A DNA stretch of 64,000 bases from Streptococcus anginosus (GTDB lineage: Bacteria; Bacillota; Bacilli; Lactobacillales; Streptococcaceae), in assembly GCF_001697145.1 (NCBI RefSeq), contig NZ_CP012719.1, positions 654,501 to 718,500 of the forward strand, read 5' to 3'. The position numbers and the translations under genes were made by a program. The notes under the pieces were generated by a model, which was not told where the DNA came from, ran no database searches, and was given only the letters and a program-made list of their open reading frames with translations. Shown piece after piece: positions 21,739 to 29,495 of this stretch (the stretch's first letter is position 1; every line of letters starts with the position of its first letter).

Positions 21739-23478
21739 ATGAAGTATATTTGGTCTTATTTGAAAAAATATCCCAAATGGTTGATGTTGGATTTCTTTGG
21801 TGCTGTCTTCTTTGTCGTGGTGAATCTCGGTTTGCCGACTGTTTTGGCACGAATGATTGACGAAGGGATTAATCGAGGAGACAGCAATCGTTTGTATTAT
21901 TGGGCGATTGTGATGCTTATTGTGATTTTGTTGGGAATTTTGGGGCGGATCGTGCTTTCTTATGCAGCTGGTAAGTTGACAACGAGTATGGTGCGTGATA
22001 TGCGTAATGACATCTACGACAAATTGCAAGAGTATTCGCATCATGAATATGAGCAAATTGGCGTTTCGTCTTTGGTGACACGGATTACCAGTGATGCCTT
22101 TGTTCTCATGCAATTTGCAGAGCAATCCTTAAAAATGGGTGTCGTCACGCCTATGATGATGATTTCCAGTGTGATGATGATTTTTGTCACCAGCCCCTCT
22201 TTAGCTTGGATTGTCGCAATTTCCGTTCCTTTTCTCGGCATTGTCGTTTGGTATATAGCAGTCAAGACTCGTCCTTTATCAGAAAAACAACAAAAAACGT
22301 TAGATAAAATCAATCAATACGCACGTGAGAATTTAATGGGGCTGCGCGTTATTCGTGCTTTTGCTCGAGAAGAATTTCAAGAAGAGCGTTTTGCTTCACA
22401 AAATGAAATTTATGCGGATAATTCCAATCGCTTATTTAAATTAACTGGTTTGACAGAACCGCTCTTTGTTCAAATCATCATTGCCATGATTGTTGCTATT
22501 GTCTGGTTTGCTTTAAAACCACTTGGTACAGGAGACTTGCAAATTGGCGATTTAGTTGCTTTTATCGAATACAGTTTTCATGCATTGCTGTCTTTCTTGT
22601 TGCTATCTAGCTTGTTTACGATGTATCCTCGTACAGCTGTTTCAAGTGAACGCTTGAAAGAAGTAATGGAAATGCCGATTTCGATCAATCCAAACGAAGA
22701 CGGTGTTACGGAGACAGACAGTCACGGTTATTTAGAGTTTGACAATGTTACTTTTGCTTATCCTGGTGAGACTGAAAGCCCAGTGCTACATGATATTTCG
22801 TTCAAAGCGAAACCTGGTGAAACGATTGCTTTTATCGGATCAACTGGTTCAGGAAAGTCTTCATTGGTGCAATTGATTCCGCGTTTCTATGACGTGACAC
22901 TTGGAAAGATTTTAGTAGACGGAGTGGACGTGCGTTCTTATAACCTAAAAGCGCTTCGGCAGAAGATAGGTTTCATTCCACAAAAAGCTCTGCTCTTTAC
23001 CGGCACAATCGCAGAAAACCTTCGCTATGGGAAAGAAAATGCTAGTCGTGAGGAATTGGTGCAAGCAGCAGATGTAGCACAAGCGAGAGACTTTATCGAA
23101 AGCAAGGAAGAGCGTTTTGAAACGCATTTGGCAGAAGGAGGGAGCAATCTCTCTGGTGGTCAAAAGCAACGTCTCTCCATTGCGCGGGCAGTCGTAAAAG
23201 AGCCAGATATTTATATTTTTGATGATTCGTTTTCCGCTTTGGACTATAAGACCGATGCCATTCTTCGAAGTCGACTCAAAGAAGTTACGCAAAATGCTAC
23301 TGTATTGATTGTAGCACAACGTGTGGGAACCATTATGGATGCAGATCAGATTATTGTTCTGGATAAGGGAGAAATTGTCGGGCGCGGAACGCATGAAGAA
23401 TTGATGCAAGATAACGACATCTATCGCGAAATTGCCAATTCTCAGCTCAATAGTCAATCACTAACAGAAGAAGAATAG
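21739..23478 (+). CDS. Heterodimeric multidrug-type ABC exporter, subunit with degenerate ATP site
   Basis: 579 residues: six-helix exporter membrane domain (about 15-310) and a nucleotide-binding domain (about 335-570). Walker A GSTGSGKSS at 367-375 and signature LSGGQKQR are normal, but Walker B ends DDSFSALD with Asp instead of the catalytic Glu, and the switch His is Gln in VAQRVGTI. This is the pattern of the degenerate half in heterodimers such as BmrC or TM287. It is expected to pair with the protein encoded 15 bp downstream. The substrate is unknown; drug efflux is inferred from family resemblance. AAAGGAG precedes the ATG. Confidence 0.9.
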   Translation: MKYIWSYLKKYPKWLMLDFFGAVFFVVVNLGLPTVLARMIDEGINRGDSNRLYYWAIVMLIVILLGILGRIVLSYAAGKLTTSMVRDMRNDIYDKLQEYSHHEYEQIGVSSLVTRITSDAFVLMQFAEQSLKMGVVTPMMMISSVMMIFVTSPSLAWIVAISVPFLGIVVWYIAVKTRPLSEKQQKTLDKINQYARENLMGLRVIRAFAREEFQEERFASQNEIYADNSNRLFKLTGLTEPLFVQIIIAMIVAIVWFALKPLGTGDLQIGDLVAFIEYSFHALLSFLLLSSLFTMYPRTAVSSERLKEVMEMPISINPNEDGVTETDSHGYLEFDNVTFAYPGETESPVLHDISFKAKPGETIAFIGSTGSGKSSLVQLIPRFYDVTLGKILVDGVDVRSYNLKALRQKIGFIPQKALLFTGTIAENLRYGKENASREELVQAADVAQARDFIESKEERFETHLAEGGSNLSGGQKQRLSIARAVVKEPDIYIFDDSFSALDYKTDAILRSRLKEVTQNATVLIVAQRVGTIMDADQIIVLDKGEIVGRGTHEELMQDNDIYREIANSQLNSQSLTEEE

Positions 23479-23492
23479 GAGGGAAAGAGAAA

Positions 23493-25265
23493 ATGAAAAA
23501 ACAACATAGTTTTATTCGTTTGTGGAGTTACTTAAAAGTTTATAAAGCTTCCGTTATCCTTGCTATCTTTTTGAAGGTGGTGAGTATTGTGATGAGTGTG
23601 TTAGAACCATTTATTATCGGATTAGCGATTACGGAAGTGACACGAAATGTATTGGATATGGCAAAAGGAGTGGAAGGCGCAAGCATTAATACCACGTATG
23701 TCTTTTGGATAATGGCGCTCTACCTCTTGCGTGGCTTATTCTATGAAATTGGAGCATATTATTCAAATTATTTTATGACCAATGCGGTGCAAAATACGGT
23801 ACGCGATATGCGCAATGAACTCAGTCATAAAATCAATCAAATTCCGGTTTCTTATTTTGATAAACATCAATTTGGAGATTTGCTAGGACGTTTTACCAGT
23901 GATGTAGAAACTGTCTCAAATGCGCTTCAACAATCATTCTTACAAGTTGTAAATGCGGTTTTGACCATTACCTTAGTTATCGGAATGGTCTTGTATCTTA
24001 ATTTTCAACTGGCTTTGATAGTGATTGCTAGCATTCCGTTGACCTATTTGGGGGCAAACTTTATTTTGAAAAAATCACAACCGTATTTTAAAAAGCAAGC
24101 AGATACGCTAGGTGTCATGAATGGATTTGTTCAAGAAAATCTAACTGGTTTTAATGTGCTGAAACTCTATGGCCGTGAAGAAACATCTTCAAACGATTTT
24201 CGAGAAATCACGCAAAACCTCCAAGAAGTCGGATTCAAAGCTAGTTTTATTTCTGGCTTGATGATGCCAATTTTGAACGCAATTTCAGATTTGACTTATC
24301 TGCTTGTAGCAGTTGTTGGTGGTTTGCAAGTCATTTCTGGACAATTAACAATTGGGAACATGCAAGCATTCGTACAATATGTGTGGCAAGTAAACCAACC
24401 AATCCAAAACTTAACGCAACTAGCTGGGCAATTGCAGAGTGCTAAGTCTTCGCTGGATCGTGTTTTCCAAGTCTTGGATGAACCAGACGAAGTAACAGAT
24501 GCGAAAGAGCGGCTGGAACATGATTTGACAGGTCAGGTCAGCTTCAAGCATGTTGACTTTCAATACGTGGAAAACAAACCGCTCATTCGAGACTTCAACT
24601 TAGAGGTTAAGCCGGGCGAAATGGTGGCGATTGTCGGTCCAACAGGTGCCGGAAAGACCACCCTCATCAATCTACTCATGCGCTTTTACGATGTAACAGC
24701 AGGTTCAATTTCTGTGGATGGTCACGATATTCGCAACTTATCGCGCCAAGATTACCGCAAACAATTTGGTATGGTCTTGCAAGACGCTTGGCTTTATGAA
24801 GGAACAGTCAAAGAAAACTTGCGCTTTGGAAATCTGAATGCGACAGATGAAGAGATTGTGGAAGCCGCCAAAGCAGCTAATGTCGATCATTTCATTCGGA
24901 CGCTTCCAGGTGGCTATAATATGGAAATGAATCAGGAATCCAGCAATATTTCGCTAGGACAAAAACAATTGCTGACCATTGCGCGAGCACTATTGGCAAA
25001 TCCCAAAATCTTAATTTTGGATGAAGCAACCTCGTCGGTTGATACGCGCTTAGAGCTTTTGATTCAAAAGGCGATGAAGAACCTCATGCAAGGACGGACA
25101 AGCTTTGTCATTGCTCACCGCTTATCGACGATTCAAGAGGCAGATAAGATTTTGGTTCTCAAAGATGGACAAATCATTGAGCAAGGAACTCACGAATCGC
25201 TTTTAGCTGATAAAGGTTTCTATTACGACTTATATACAAGTCAGTTTGCCAAGAAAGAAGCCTAA
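23493..25265 (+). CDS. Heterodimeric multidrug-type ABC exporter, catalytic subunit
   Basis: 590 residues: membrane domain (about 15-320) and nucleotide-binding domain. Walker A GPTGAGKTT at 382-390, Walker B ILILDEATSSVD with the catalytic Glu, and switch His in IAHRLSTI are intact, while the signature is the non-canonical SLGQK. In the dimer this weak signature faces the degenerate Walker site of the upstream subunit, leaving one consensus site. It is translated from a GGAGGGAAAG site and ends the operon before a terminator. Confidence 0.9.
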   Translation: MKKQHSFIRLWSYLKVYKASVILAIFLKVVSIVMSVLEPFIIGLAITEVTRNVLDMAKGVEGASINTTYVFWIMALYLLRGLFYEIGAYYSNYFMTNAVQNTVRDMRNELSHKINQIPVSYFDKHQFGDLLGRFTSDVETVSNALQQSFLQVVNAVLTITLVIGMVLYLNFQLALIVIASIPLTYLGANFILKKSQPYFKKQADTLGVMNGFVQENLTGFNVLKLYGREETSSNDFREITQNLQEVGFKASFISGLMMPILNAISDLTYLLVAVVGGLQVISGQLTIGNMQAFVQYVWQVNQPIQNLTQLAGQLQSAKSSLDRVFQVLDEPDEVTDAKERLEHDLTGQVSFKHVDFQYVENKPLIRDFNLEVKPGEMVAIVGPTGAGKTTLINLLMRFYDVTAGSISVDGHDIRNLSRQDYRKQFGMVLQDAWLYEGTVKENLRFGNLNATDEEIVEAAKAANVDHFIRTLPGGYNMEMNQESSNISLGQKQLLTIARALLANPKILILDEATSSVDTRLELLIQKAMKNLMQGRTSFVIAHRLSTIQEADKILVLKDGQIIEQGTHESLLADKGFYYDLYTSQFAKKEA

Positions 25266-25305
25266 CGAATAAAGGAGCAAAACAAAACTCCAACGAAACA
25301 ATAAA

Positions 25306-25360
25306 AGCACGAACCCTGTCTTGACTAGCAGTTAGCTAATCTGGACGAGTTCGTGTTTTT
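25306..25360 (+). terminator. Terminator of the ABC exporter operon
   Basis: CACGAAC (25308-25314) pairs with GTTCGTG (25349-25355), with an inner stem GACTAGC/GCTAATC, followed by TTTTTC. Confidence 0.85.
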
Positions 25361-25449
25361 CTATCCTTAGCGGCACAAAGCTAAAATGCAATTGCTCTGT
25401 CTCACAACTATTTTTTGCTAAATCTTCAAAATTGCATCATATTTCTTCC
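25361..25449. other. Intergenic spacer before the tandem repeat
   Basis: About 90 bp with small inverted repeats only (for example ATGCAAT near 25386 and ATTGCAT near 25432). No gene is seen. Confidence 0.5.
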
Positions 25450-25940
25450 GTCCGCCCGGCGGACGAAGTGAACTAGTTTTGGTTTATAGTGTCAGCCGAG
25501 CGGATGGGGTGGATTAGTTTTGATTTATATTGTCAGCCGAGCGGATGGGGTGGATTAGTTTTGATTTATACTGTCAGCCGAGCGGATGGGGTGGATTAGT
25601 TTTGGTTTATTGTGTCAGCTGGGCGGACGAAGTGAATGAGTTTTGGTTTATAGTGTCAGCCGAGCGGATGGGGTGGATTAGTTTTGATTTATATTGTCAG
25701 CCGAGCGGATGGGGTGGATTAGTTTTGATTTATACTGTCAGCCGAGCGGATGGGGTGGATTAGTTTTGGTTTATTGTGTCAGCTGGGCGGACGAAGTGAA
25801 TGAGTTTGGGTTTATAGTGTCAGCCGAGCGGACGAGGCGAATGAGTTTCAGTTTACTTCGTCGTCCTGGTCGACGGTCTGAACCAGTTTCAGTTTACTTT
25901 GTCGCCTCGGTCGACAGCTTCAATCGTTTTCTACGAATTG
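25450..25940. repeat. 41-bp tandem repeat array, 12 units
   Basis: Units start at 25450, 25491, 25532, 25573, 25614, 25655, 25696, 25737, 25778, 25819, 25860 and 25901 (last one 40 bp). Each begins with a 15-bp core GTC-N9-GAC or GAT; in the first unit it is a perfect dyad, GTCCGCC-C-GGCGGAC. The remainder is AT-rich, around TTTTGGTTTATA. Units at the ends are more diverged than those in the middle. The period is not a multiple of three, and the apparent peptides across it repeat only because three units restore the frame, so it is unlikely to be coding. It lies between convergent genes. Confidence 0.95.
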
Positions 25941-25966
25941 TTCATTCCGTTAAGTAAAATTACGCC

Positions 25967-26968
25967 TTATCGAAAGAGGTTAGTAAGCCAAACAATGAAA
26001 TACAATCCAAGAAAAATAGCGTGCCATTTCCAATAAAGCACGATCAGTCCAAGCGTTTCACGTATCCAAGATGATGGTAGAAAATAAGGTGCTGTTCGGG
26101 AACCTATACTACGTCCTTTCAAACCAATCTTTCGCATGTAAATACCCGCTCGCAAGGAGTGGAAAGAATTGGTGACAACTAGACAACGATAATTTTTCTC
26201 ACGTGTCTCATCCAAAATTGCTTTGCTAAAACGCAAATTTTCTAAGGTATTGGTTGACTGCCGTTCAATTATAATATCTTCTTGTGGAATACCTACTTGC
26301 CTTAAATATTGCGCCATTGCTTCTGCTTCGGTTATTGGTTCATCGACACCTTGTCCTCCAGAAACGACAATTTTGGGATGGTTATGAAATTTTTCATACA
26401 TCGTCTTCCCCTTTTCGAGTCGTTGAGCGAGAAGAGGTGGAACCTTGTCTCCTATCAAACCAGACCCTAAGATGATGATGTAGTCTGGATGTTTTATGAC
26501 GGGCAATACATTATAAACAAAACCGTAAAGGATATAGGTCACATAAAGATAGCTACCATAAATTAGAAGTCCATTTGTAAGAGATAGGATTTTATGAAGA
26601 AAGATAAAATGAGGAAAGAAAAAAGTAAGCGCTAGGGAAAGAGCAATAGCGAGTCCATAAAAGAGGGAGAGAAGGTTTGCTAAACGCCTGCCTTCAAAGG
26701 TCATCATCTGTCTGCCATTAAAAATGAGATAAATGGTTGAAATTATAACACTCAAAGGAATGAAAAGTGCTAAGATGAGCAAAGAAAGCATTGCCAGATT
26801 TCTATTGACAAGTTGTTCCATATGAATCACAAACAAACCAGAAACGATAGCGGCGAATAAAATTAAAACGATACTAAGCAAATACGCATTGAAGAGTCGC
26901 CTTGGCTCTATATAAAACAAGACAAGAAAAAGAAGAGTAGGAAGAAGCCAAATAAGATGCAATACCAT
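25967..26968 (-). CDS. YdcF/SanA-like DUF218 membrane protein
   Basis: 333 residues. The first 160 or so form four to five membrane helices; the DUF218 domain follows (about 165-305) with DYIIILGSGLIGDKVPPLLAQRL, IVVSGGQG, ESTNTLENLRFS-like STNTLENL and VVTNSFHSLRAG; a last hydrophobic helix ends the protein. The family is linked to envelope processes, but no reaction is firmly assigned. It is a single gene convergent with the ABC exporter operon. An extended -10 lies upstream on the minus strand. Confidence 0.88.
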   Translation of the reverse strand: MVLHLIWLLPTLLFLVLFYIEPRRLFNAYLLSIVLILFAAIVSGLFVIHMEQLVNRNLAMLSLLILALFIPLSVIISTIYLIFNGRQMMTFEGRRLANLLSLFYGLAIALSLALTFFFPHFIFLHKILSLTNGLLIYGSYLYVTYILYGFVYNVLPVIKHPDYIIILGSGLIGDKVPPLLAQRLEKGKTMYEKFHNHPKIVVSGGQGVDEPITEAEAMAQYLRQVGIPQEDIIIERQSTNTLENLRFSKAILDETREKNYRCLVVTNSFHSLRAGIYMRKIGLKGRSIGSRTAPYFLPSSWIRETLGLIVLYWKWHAIFLGLYFIVWLTNLFR

Positions 26969-27004
26969 AATGTGATAACAATCCTTTCAAACAGATTCCT
27001 TTTT

Positions 27005-27013
27005 AGTATAGCA
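27005..27013 (-). promoter_or_regulatory. Extended -10 promoter of the DUF218 gene
   Basis: Read on the minus strand, TGC followed by TATACT. The predicted start is about 30 nt before the ATG. The -35 region is T-rich without a clear consensus. Confidence 0.5.
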
Positions 27014-27061
27014 TAAAAGTTCCTGTAAAAAAGTAGATTTAAAAAACAATGGACTTAAAAA

Positions 27062-27091
27062 TTGAAATATTATTAAAAAATATGGTATAAT
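27062..27091 (+). promoter_or_regulatory. Promoter of ssrA
   Basis: TTGAAA (27062-27067), 18-bp spacer, TATAAT (27086-27091) with extended TGG. The mature RNA begins 14 nt downstream. Confidence 0.75.
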
Positions 27092-27104
27092 ATTTTTATG
27101 TCTT

Positions 27105-27451
27105 GGGGTCGTTACGGATTCGACAGGCATTATGAGGCACATTTTGCGACTCATCGAGCGGATGTAAAGCGCCAGTTAAATATAACTGCAAAAAATAATA
27201 ATTCTTACGCTTTAGCTGCCTAAAAAACAGCCAGCGTGACCAGATTCGGATCGCTCGTGTTCGATGACCGGTCTTAATAATAGCGAGATACGATTAAGCC
27301 TTGTCTAGGGGCTTGATAAGAGACTGATAGACTCGCTTGGCTTGGGCTTGAGTTATGTGTCAAAGCGAAGTTAAATCCAATACATAACCTATGGTTGTAG
27401 ACAAATGTGTTGGCAGGTGTTTGGACGTGGGTTCAATTCCCACCGGCTCCA
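27105..27451 (+). ncRNA. ssrA: Transfer-messenger RNA (tmRNA)
   Basis: The 5' end GGGGTCGTTACGGATTCGAC and the 3' end GGGTTCAATTCCCACCGGCTCCA form the tRNA-Ala-like part, with GGGGTCG pairing with CGGCTCC and CCA encoded. The tag frame at 27188-27223 reads AKNNNSYALAA then TAA, a streptococcal-type degradation tag. The RNA rescues stalled ribosomes with SmpB. It is one continuous (not permuted) molecule of 347 nt. Confidence 0.97.
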
Positions 27452-27462
27452 TTGTTAAATAT

Positions 27463-27550
27463 GGAAGATTACTCAAGAGGCTTAAGAGGCTGTGTTGGAA
27501 ACGCAGTAGGCGTGTGAAAGCGTGCGTGGGTTCGAATCCCATGTCTTCCG
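27463..27550 (+). tRNA. tRNA-Ser (anticodon GGA)
   Basis: 88 nt with acceptor stem GGAAGAT/GTCTTCC, anticodon stem CTGTG/CGCAG around TTGGAAA (GGA at 27497-27499), a long variable arm typical of serine tRNAs, and T arm GTGGGTTCGAATCCCAT. Discriminator G at 27550; CCA is not encoded. It is 11 bp after ssrA, so the two RNAs are probably made as one precursor. Confidence 0.96.
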
Positions 27551-27559
27551 TTTTGTTAC

Positions 27560-27587
27560 AAAACGCTCGTTAGTGGCGTTTTTTTTA
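27560..27587 (+). terminator. Terminator after ssrA and tRNA-Ser
   Basis: AAAACGC (27560-27566) and GCGTTTT (27576-27582) with the T-run to 27586. Confidence 0.8.
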
Positions 27588-27600
27588 CTAGAAGATAAAA

Positions 27601-27637
27601 TGAGTGAAGAGAACGGATTCACTCATTTATTTTTTGA
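27601..27637 (+). terminator. Second terminator-like hairpin before lrgA
   Basis: TGAGTGAA (27601-27608) pairs perfectly with TTCACTCA (27618-27625), followed by a T-rich tract. Confidence 0.65.
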
Positions 27638-27643
27638 AAAATA

Positions 27644-27671
27644 TTGAAATTTTTCTGAAAAGTAGTAGACT
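27644..27671 (+). promoter_or_regulatory. Promoter of lrgAB
   Basis: TTGAAA (27644-27649), 16-bp spacer, TAGACT (27666-27671). GGAGG follows about 15 nt downstream for the GTG start of lrgA. Confidence 0.55.
27649..27663 (+). promoter_or_regulatory. CodY-box-like operator in the lrgAB promoter
   Basis: ATTTTTCTGAAAAGT matches the CodY consensus AATTTTCWGAAAATT at 13 of 15 positions and fills the spacer between -35 and -10. CodY control of lrgAB is reported in Streptococcus mutans; here it is inferred from the site. Confidence 0.55.
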
Positions 27672-27697
27672 GTAACTAGAAAGTTTGGAGGTTTCTC

Positions 27698-28078
27698 GTG
27701 AAATTATACGTACAATTGATGATTATTTTTTCAATTTCTTTGATAGGAGAAGGGATTTCCTATCTTTTTCATTTGCCTATTCCGGGGAGTATTATTGGGC
27801 TTATTCTTCTTTTTTTGGCTTTGCAATTTAAAATTTTCAGATTGCGGCATGTGAGTATGGTGGGAAATTTTTTATTAGCCAATATGACCATTTTATTTTT
27901 GCCGCCAGCAGTCGGAATTATGGATAAATTTCATGTCATTGCGCCTTATCTGCTGCCGATTGTTTTGATTATTGTTGGAGCGATTGTAATCAATGTGATT
28001 GTCATTGCCGTGGTTGTTCATTTTATCAAAAATCGCTTTGAAGGAGATTACGGAGAAGGAGAAACAAGAAATGTCTAA
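27698..28078 (+). CDS. lrgA: LrgA/CidA family holin-like membrane protein
   Basis: 126 residues with four membrane helices and the family signature FHLPIPGSIIGLILLFLAL. It starts with GTG at 27698 behind GGAGG. LrgA acts with LrgB; the pair was first described as an antiholin system controlling autolysis, and in Streptococcus mutans LrgAB takes up pyruvate. lrgB starts inside its last codons. Confidence 0.92.
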   Translation: MKLYVQLMIIFSISLIGEGISYLFHLPIPGSIIGLILLFLALQFKIFRLRHVSMVGNFLLANMTILFLPPAVGIMDKFHVIAPYLLPIVLIIVGAIVINVIVIAVVVHFIKNRFEGDYGEGETRNV

Positions 28079-28766
28079 TTTGTGGGGCAATCCTTTATTT
28101 GGTTTGGCTTTATCGATCTTTGCTTATCTGGTAGGAATGTTGATTTTTCGCAGATTTCCGCATCCTTTGACAACACCTTTGCTTCTAGCCACCATATTTG
28201 TCATTGTATTTTTAAAATTGACAGGAATTTCTTATAAACATTACTACATAGGTGGAACGTATTTGAATAATCTCATTGTGCCGTCAACGGTTGCACTGGG
28301 AATTCCTTTGTATAAAACATTTCATCTCATGAAACACCATGCCAGAAGCATTTTGATTGGTACTTTTGTAGCAGTGGTAGTGAACACTAGTTTTACGGCC
28401 TTGGTCGCCAAGGCTTTTGGAATGGATTTTTTCTTAGCAATTTCACTCTTTCCCAAATCAGTAACAACAGCTATGGCGGTTGGAATTACAGATAAAATGC
28501 AAGGGCTGACGACGGTGACGTTGGTGGTCGTAGTAGCAACGGGAATTTTGACAAGTGTGATAGGACCGACTGTTTTAAGGATTTTAAAAATCAAAGATCC
28601 TGTTGCAGTAGGCTTAGCTCTTGGAGGAACGGGACATGCTGTTGGGACAGGGACAGCCTTTAAATACGGACAAGTTGCAGGTGCTATGGCTGGTCTAGCT
28701 ATTGGCGTGACAGGGATTATGTATGTGATTGTCAGTCCAATTGTTGCAAGTATTATTTTAAAATAG
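28071..28766 (+). CDS. lrgB: LrgB family membrane protein
   Basis: 231 residues from ATG 28071 (MSNLWGNPLFGLALSIFAYL), overlapping lrgA by 8 nt with GGAGAAGGAG upstream; an earlier in-frame ATG (27999) lies deep in lrgA and is rejected. Many membrane helices and the LFPKSVTTAMAVGITDKMQGL and GTGHAVGTGTAFKYG motifs identify LrgB. It forms the transport or lysis-control unit with LrgA. Confidence 0.92.
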   Translation: MSNLWGNPLFGLALSIFAYLVGMLIFRRFPHPLTTPLLLATIFVIVFLKLTGISYKHYYIGGTYLNNLIVPSTVALGIPLYKTFHLMKHHARSILIGTFVAVVVNTSFTALVAKAFGMDFFLAISLFPKSVTTAMAVGITDKMQGLTTVTLVVVVATGILTSVIGPTVLRILKIKDPVAVGLALGGTGHAVGTGTAFKYGQVAGAMAGLAIGVTGIMYVIVSPIVASIILK

Positions 28767-28841
28767 CAAAAAACGAGAATGACTGTGCTGTGACTATTTT
28801 TTGAAAGCAAGTATGTTTTCTGCCCCATTTCTTAAAAAACA

Positions 28842-28850
28842 TGATATAAT
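28842..28850 (+). promoter_or_regulatory. Extended -10 promoter of apt
   Basis: TGA followed by TATAAT (28845-28850), about 34 nt before the apt ATG. Confidence 0.6.
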
Positions 28851-28883
28851 AGAGAGTAAAAACTTTTTGATAGAAAGACAGTT

Positions 28884-29396
28884 ATGGATTTAAAAGATTA
28901 TATTGCAACCATTGAAAATTACCCGCAAGAAGGGATTTTATTTCGTGACATTAGCCCATTGATGGCAGATGGAAATGCCTATAGCTATGCTATTCGTGAA
29001 ATTGTCCAATATGCTACGGACAAGAAAATTGATATGATTGTCGGTCCAGAAGCGCGTGGATTTATTGTTGGATGTCCGGTAGCTTATGAGCTTGGAGTTG
29101 GTTTTGCTCCAGTACGTAAGCCTGGGAAATTGCCTCGTGAGGTTATCTCAGCTAGTTATGAAAAAGAGTATGGTGTAGATACCTTAACAATGCACGCTGA
29201 CTCTATCAAACCTGGACAGCGTGTACTGATTGTTGATGACCTTCTTGCAACAGGAGGAACGGTTAAAGCAACAATTGAAATGGTTGAACGTTTAGGTGGT
29301 ATCGTTGCAGGTTGCGCTTTCCTTATTGAATTGGATGAATTGAAGGGACGCGAAGCTATTGGTAACTACGATTACAAAGTTCTCATGCATTATTAA
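28884..29396 (+). CDS. apt: Adenine phosphoribosyltransferase
   Basis: 170 residues. The type I phosphoribosyltransferase PRPP loop [13 protein letters not shown] is near residue 115-127, and the [18 protein letters not shown] block is typical of Apt. It converts adenine and PRPP to AMP in purine salvage. It has its own promoter and is probably monocistronic; no convincing terminator separates it from metA. Confidence 0.96.
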   Translation: MDLKDYIATIENYPQEGILFRDISPLMADGNAYSYAIREIVQYATDKKIDMIVGPEARGFIVGCPVAYELGVGFAPVRKPGKLPREVISASYEKEYGVDTLTMHADSIKPGQRVLIVDDLLATGGTVKATIEMVERLGGIVAGCAFLIELDELKGREAIGNYDYKVLMHY

Positions 29397-29398
29397 GG

Positions 29399-29415
29399 TA
29401 TAAGTAAAAGCTATA
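29399..29415 (+). promoter_or_regulatory. Weak MET-box-like palindrome upstream of metA
   Basis: TATAAGTAAAAGCTATA has TATA/TATA ends and matches about 11 of 17 positions of the MtaR/MetR box TATAGTTTSAAACTATA. It is 34 bp upstream of a better copy. Confidence 0.35.
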
Positions 29416-29432
29416 TCTTGTTGTAGAAAAAG

Positions 29433-29449
29433 TATAATTGAAAACTATA
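29433..29449 (+). promoter_or_regulatory. MET box at the metA promoter
   Basis: TATAATTGAAAACTATA matches about 14 of 17 positions of the streptococcal MtaR/MetR (LysR-type) methionine regulator consensus. It overlaps the -35 hexamer at 29438-29443. Confidence 0.55.
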
Positions 29450-29466
29450 TCTCCTTTCAGTATAAT
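29438..29466 (+). promoter_or_regulatory. Promoter of metA
   Basis: TTGAAA (29438-29443), 17-bp spacer, TATAAT (29461-29466). Predicted start near 29473; AAAAGGAG lies 9 nt before the ATG. Confidence 0.8.
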
Positions 29467-29495
29467 AAAAGCAGAAAGCAAAAGGAGATATTTTC

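Noticed and set aside
25450-25940. The tandem array as a CRISPR locus.
   Set aside because: Whole 41-bp units repeat with no unique spacers, and no cas genes are nearby.
25530-25957. Two overlapping frames across the 41-bp repeats (peptides such as MSAERMGWISFDLY).
   Set aside because: The period of 41 bp shifts frame each unit, so any open stretch repeats automatically every three units. There is no ribosome site or promoter.
27360-27573. Two 60-codon frames over ssrA and tRNA-Ser.
   Set aside because: They overlap structural RNAs on both strands. The minus-strand peptide (MGFEPTHAF...) is a well-known false protein produced by tRNA sequence.
28322-28828. A 168-codon minus-strand frame over lrgB.
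   Set aside because: Low-complexity Thr/Pro/Ala peptide, opposite to the membrane helices of lrgB; a typical shadow.
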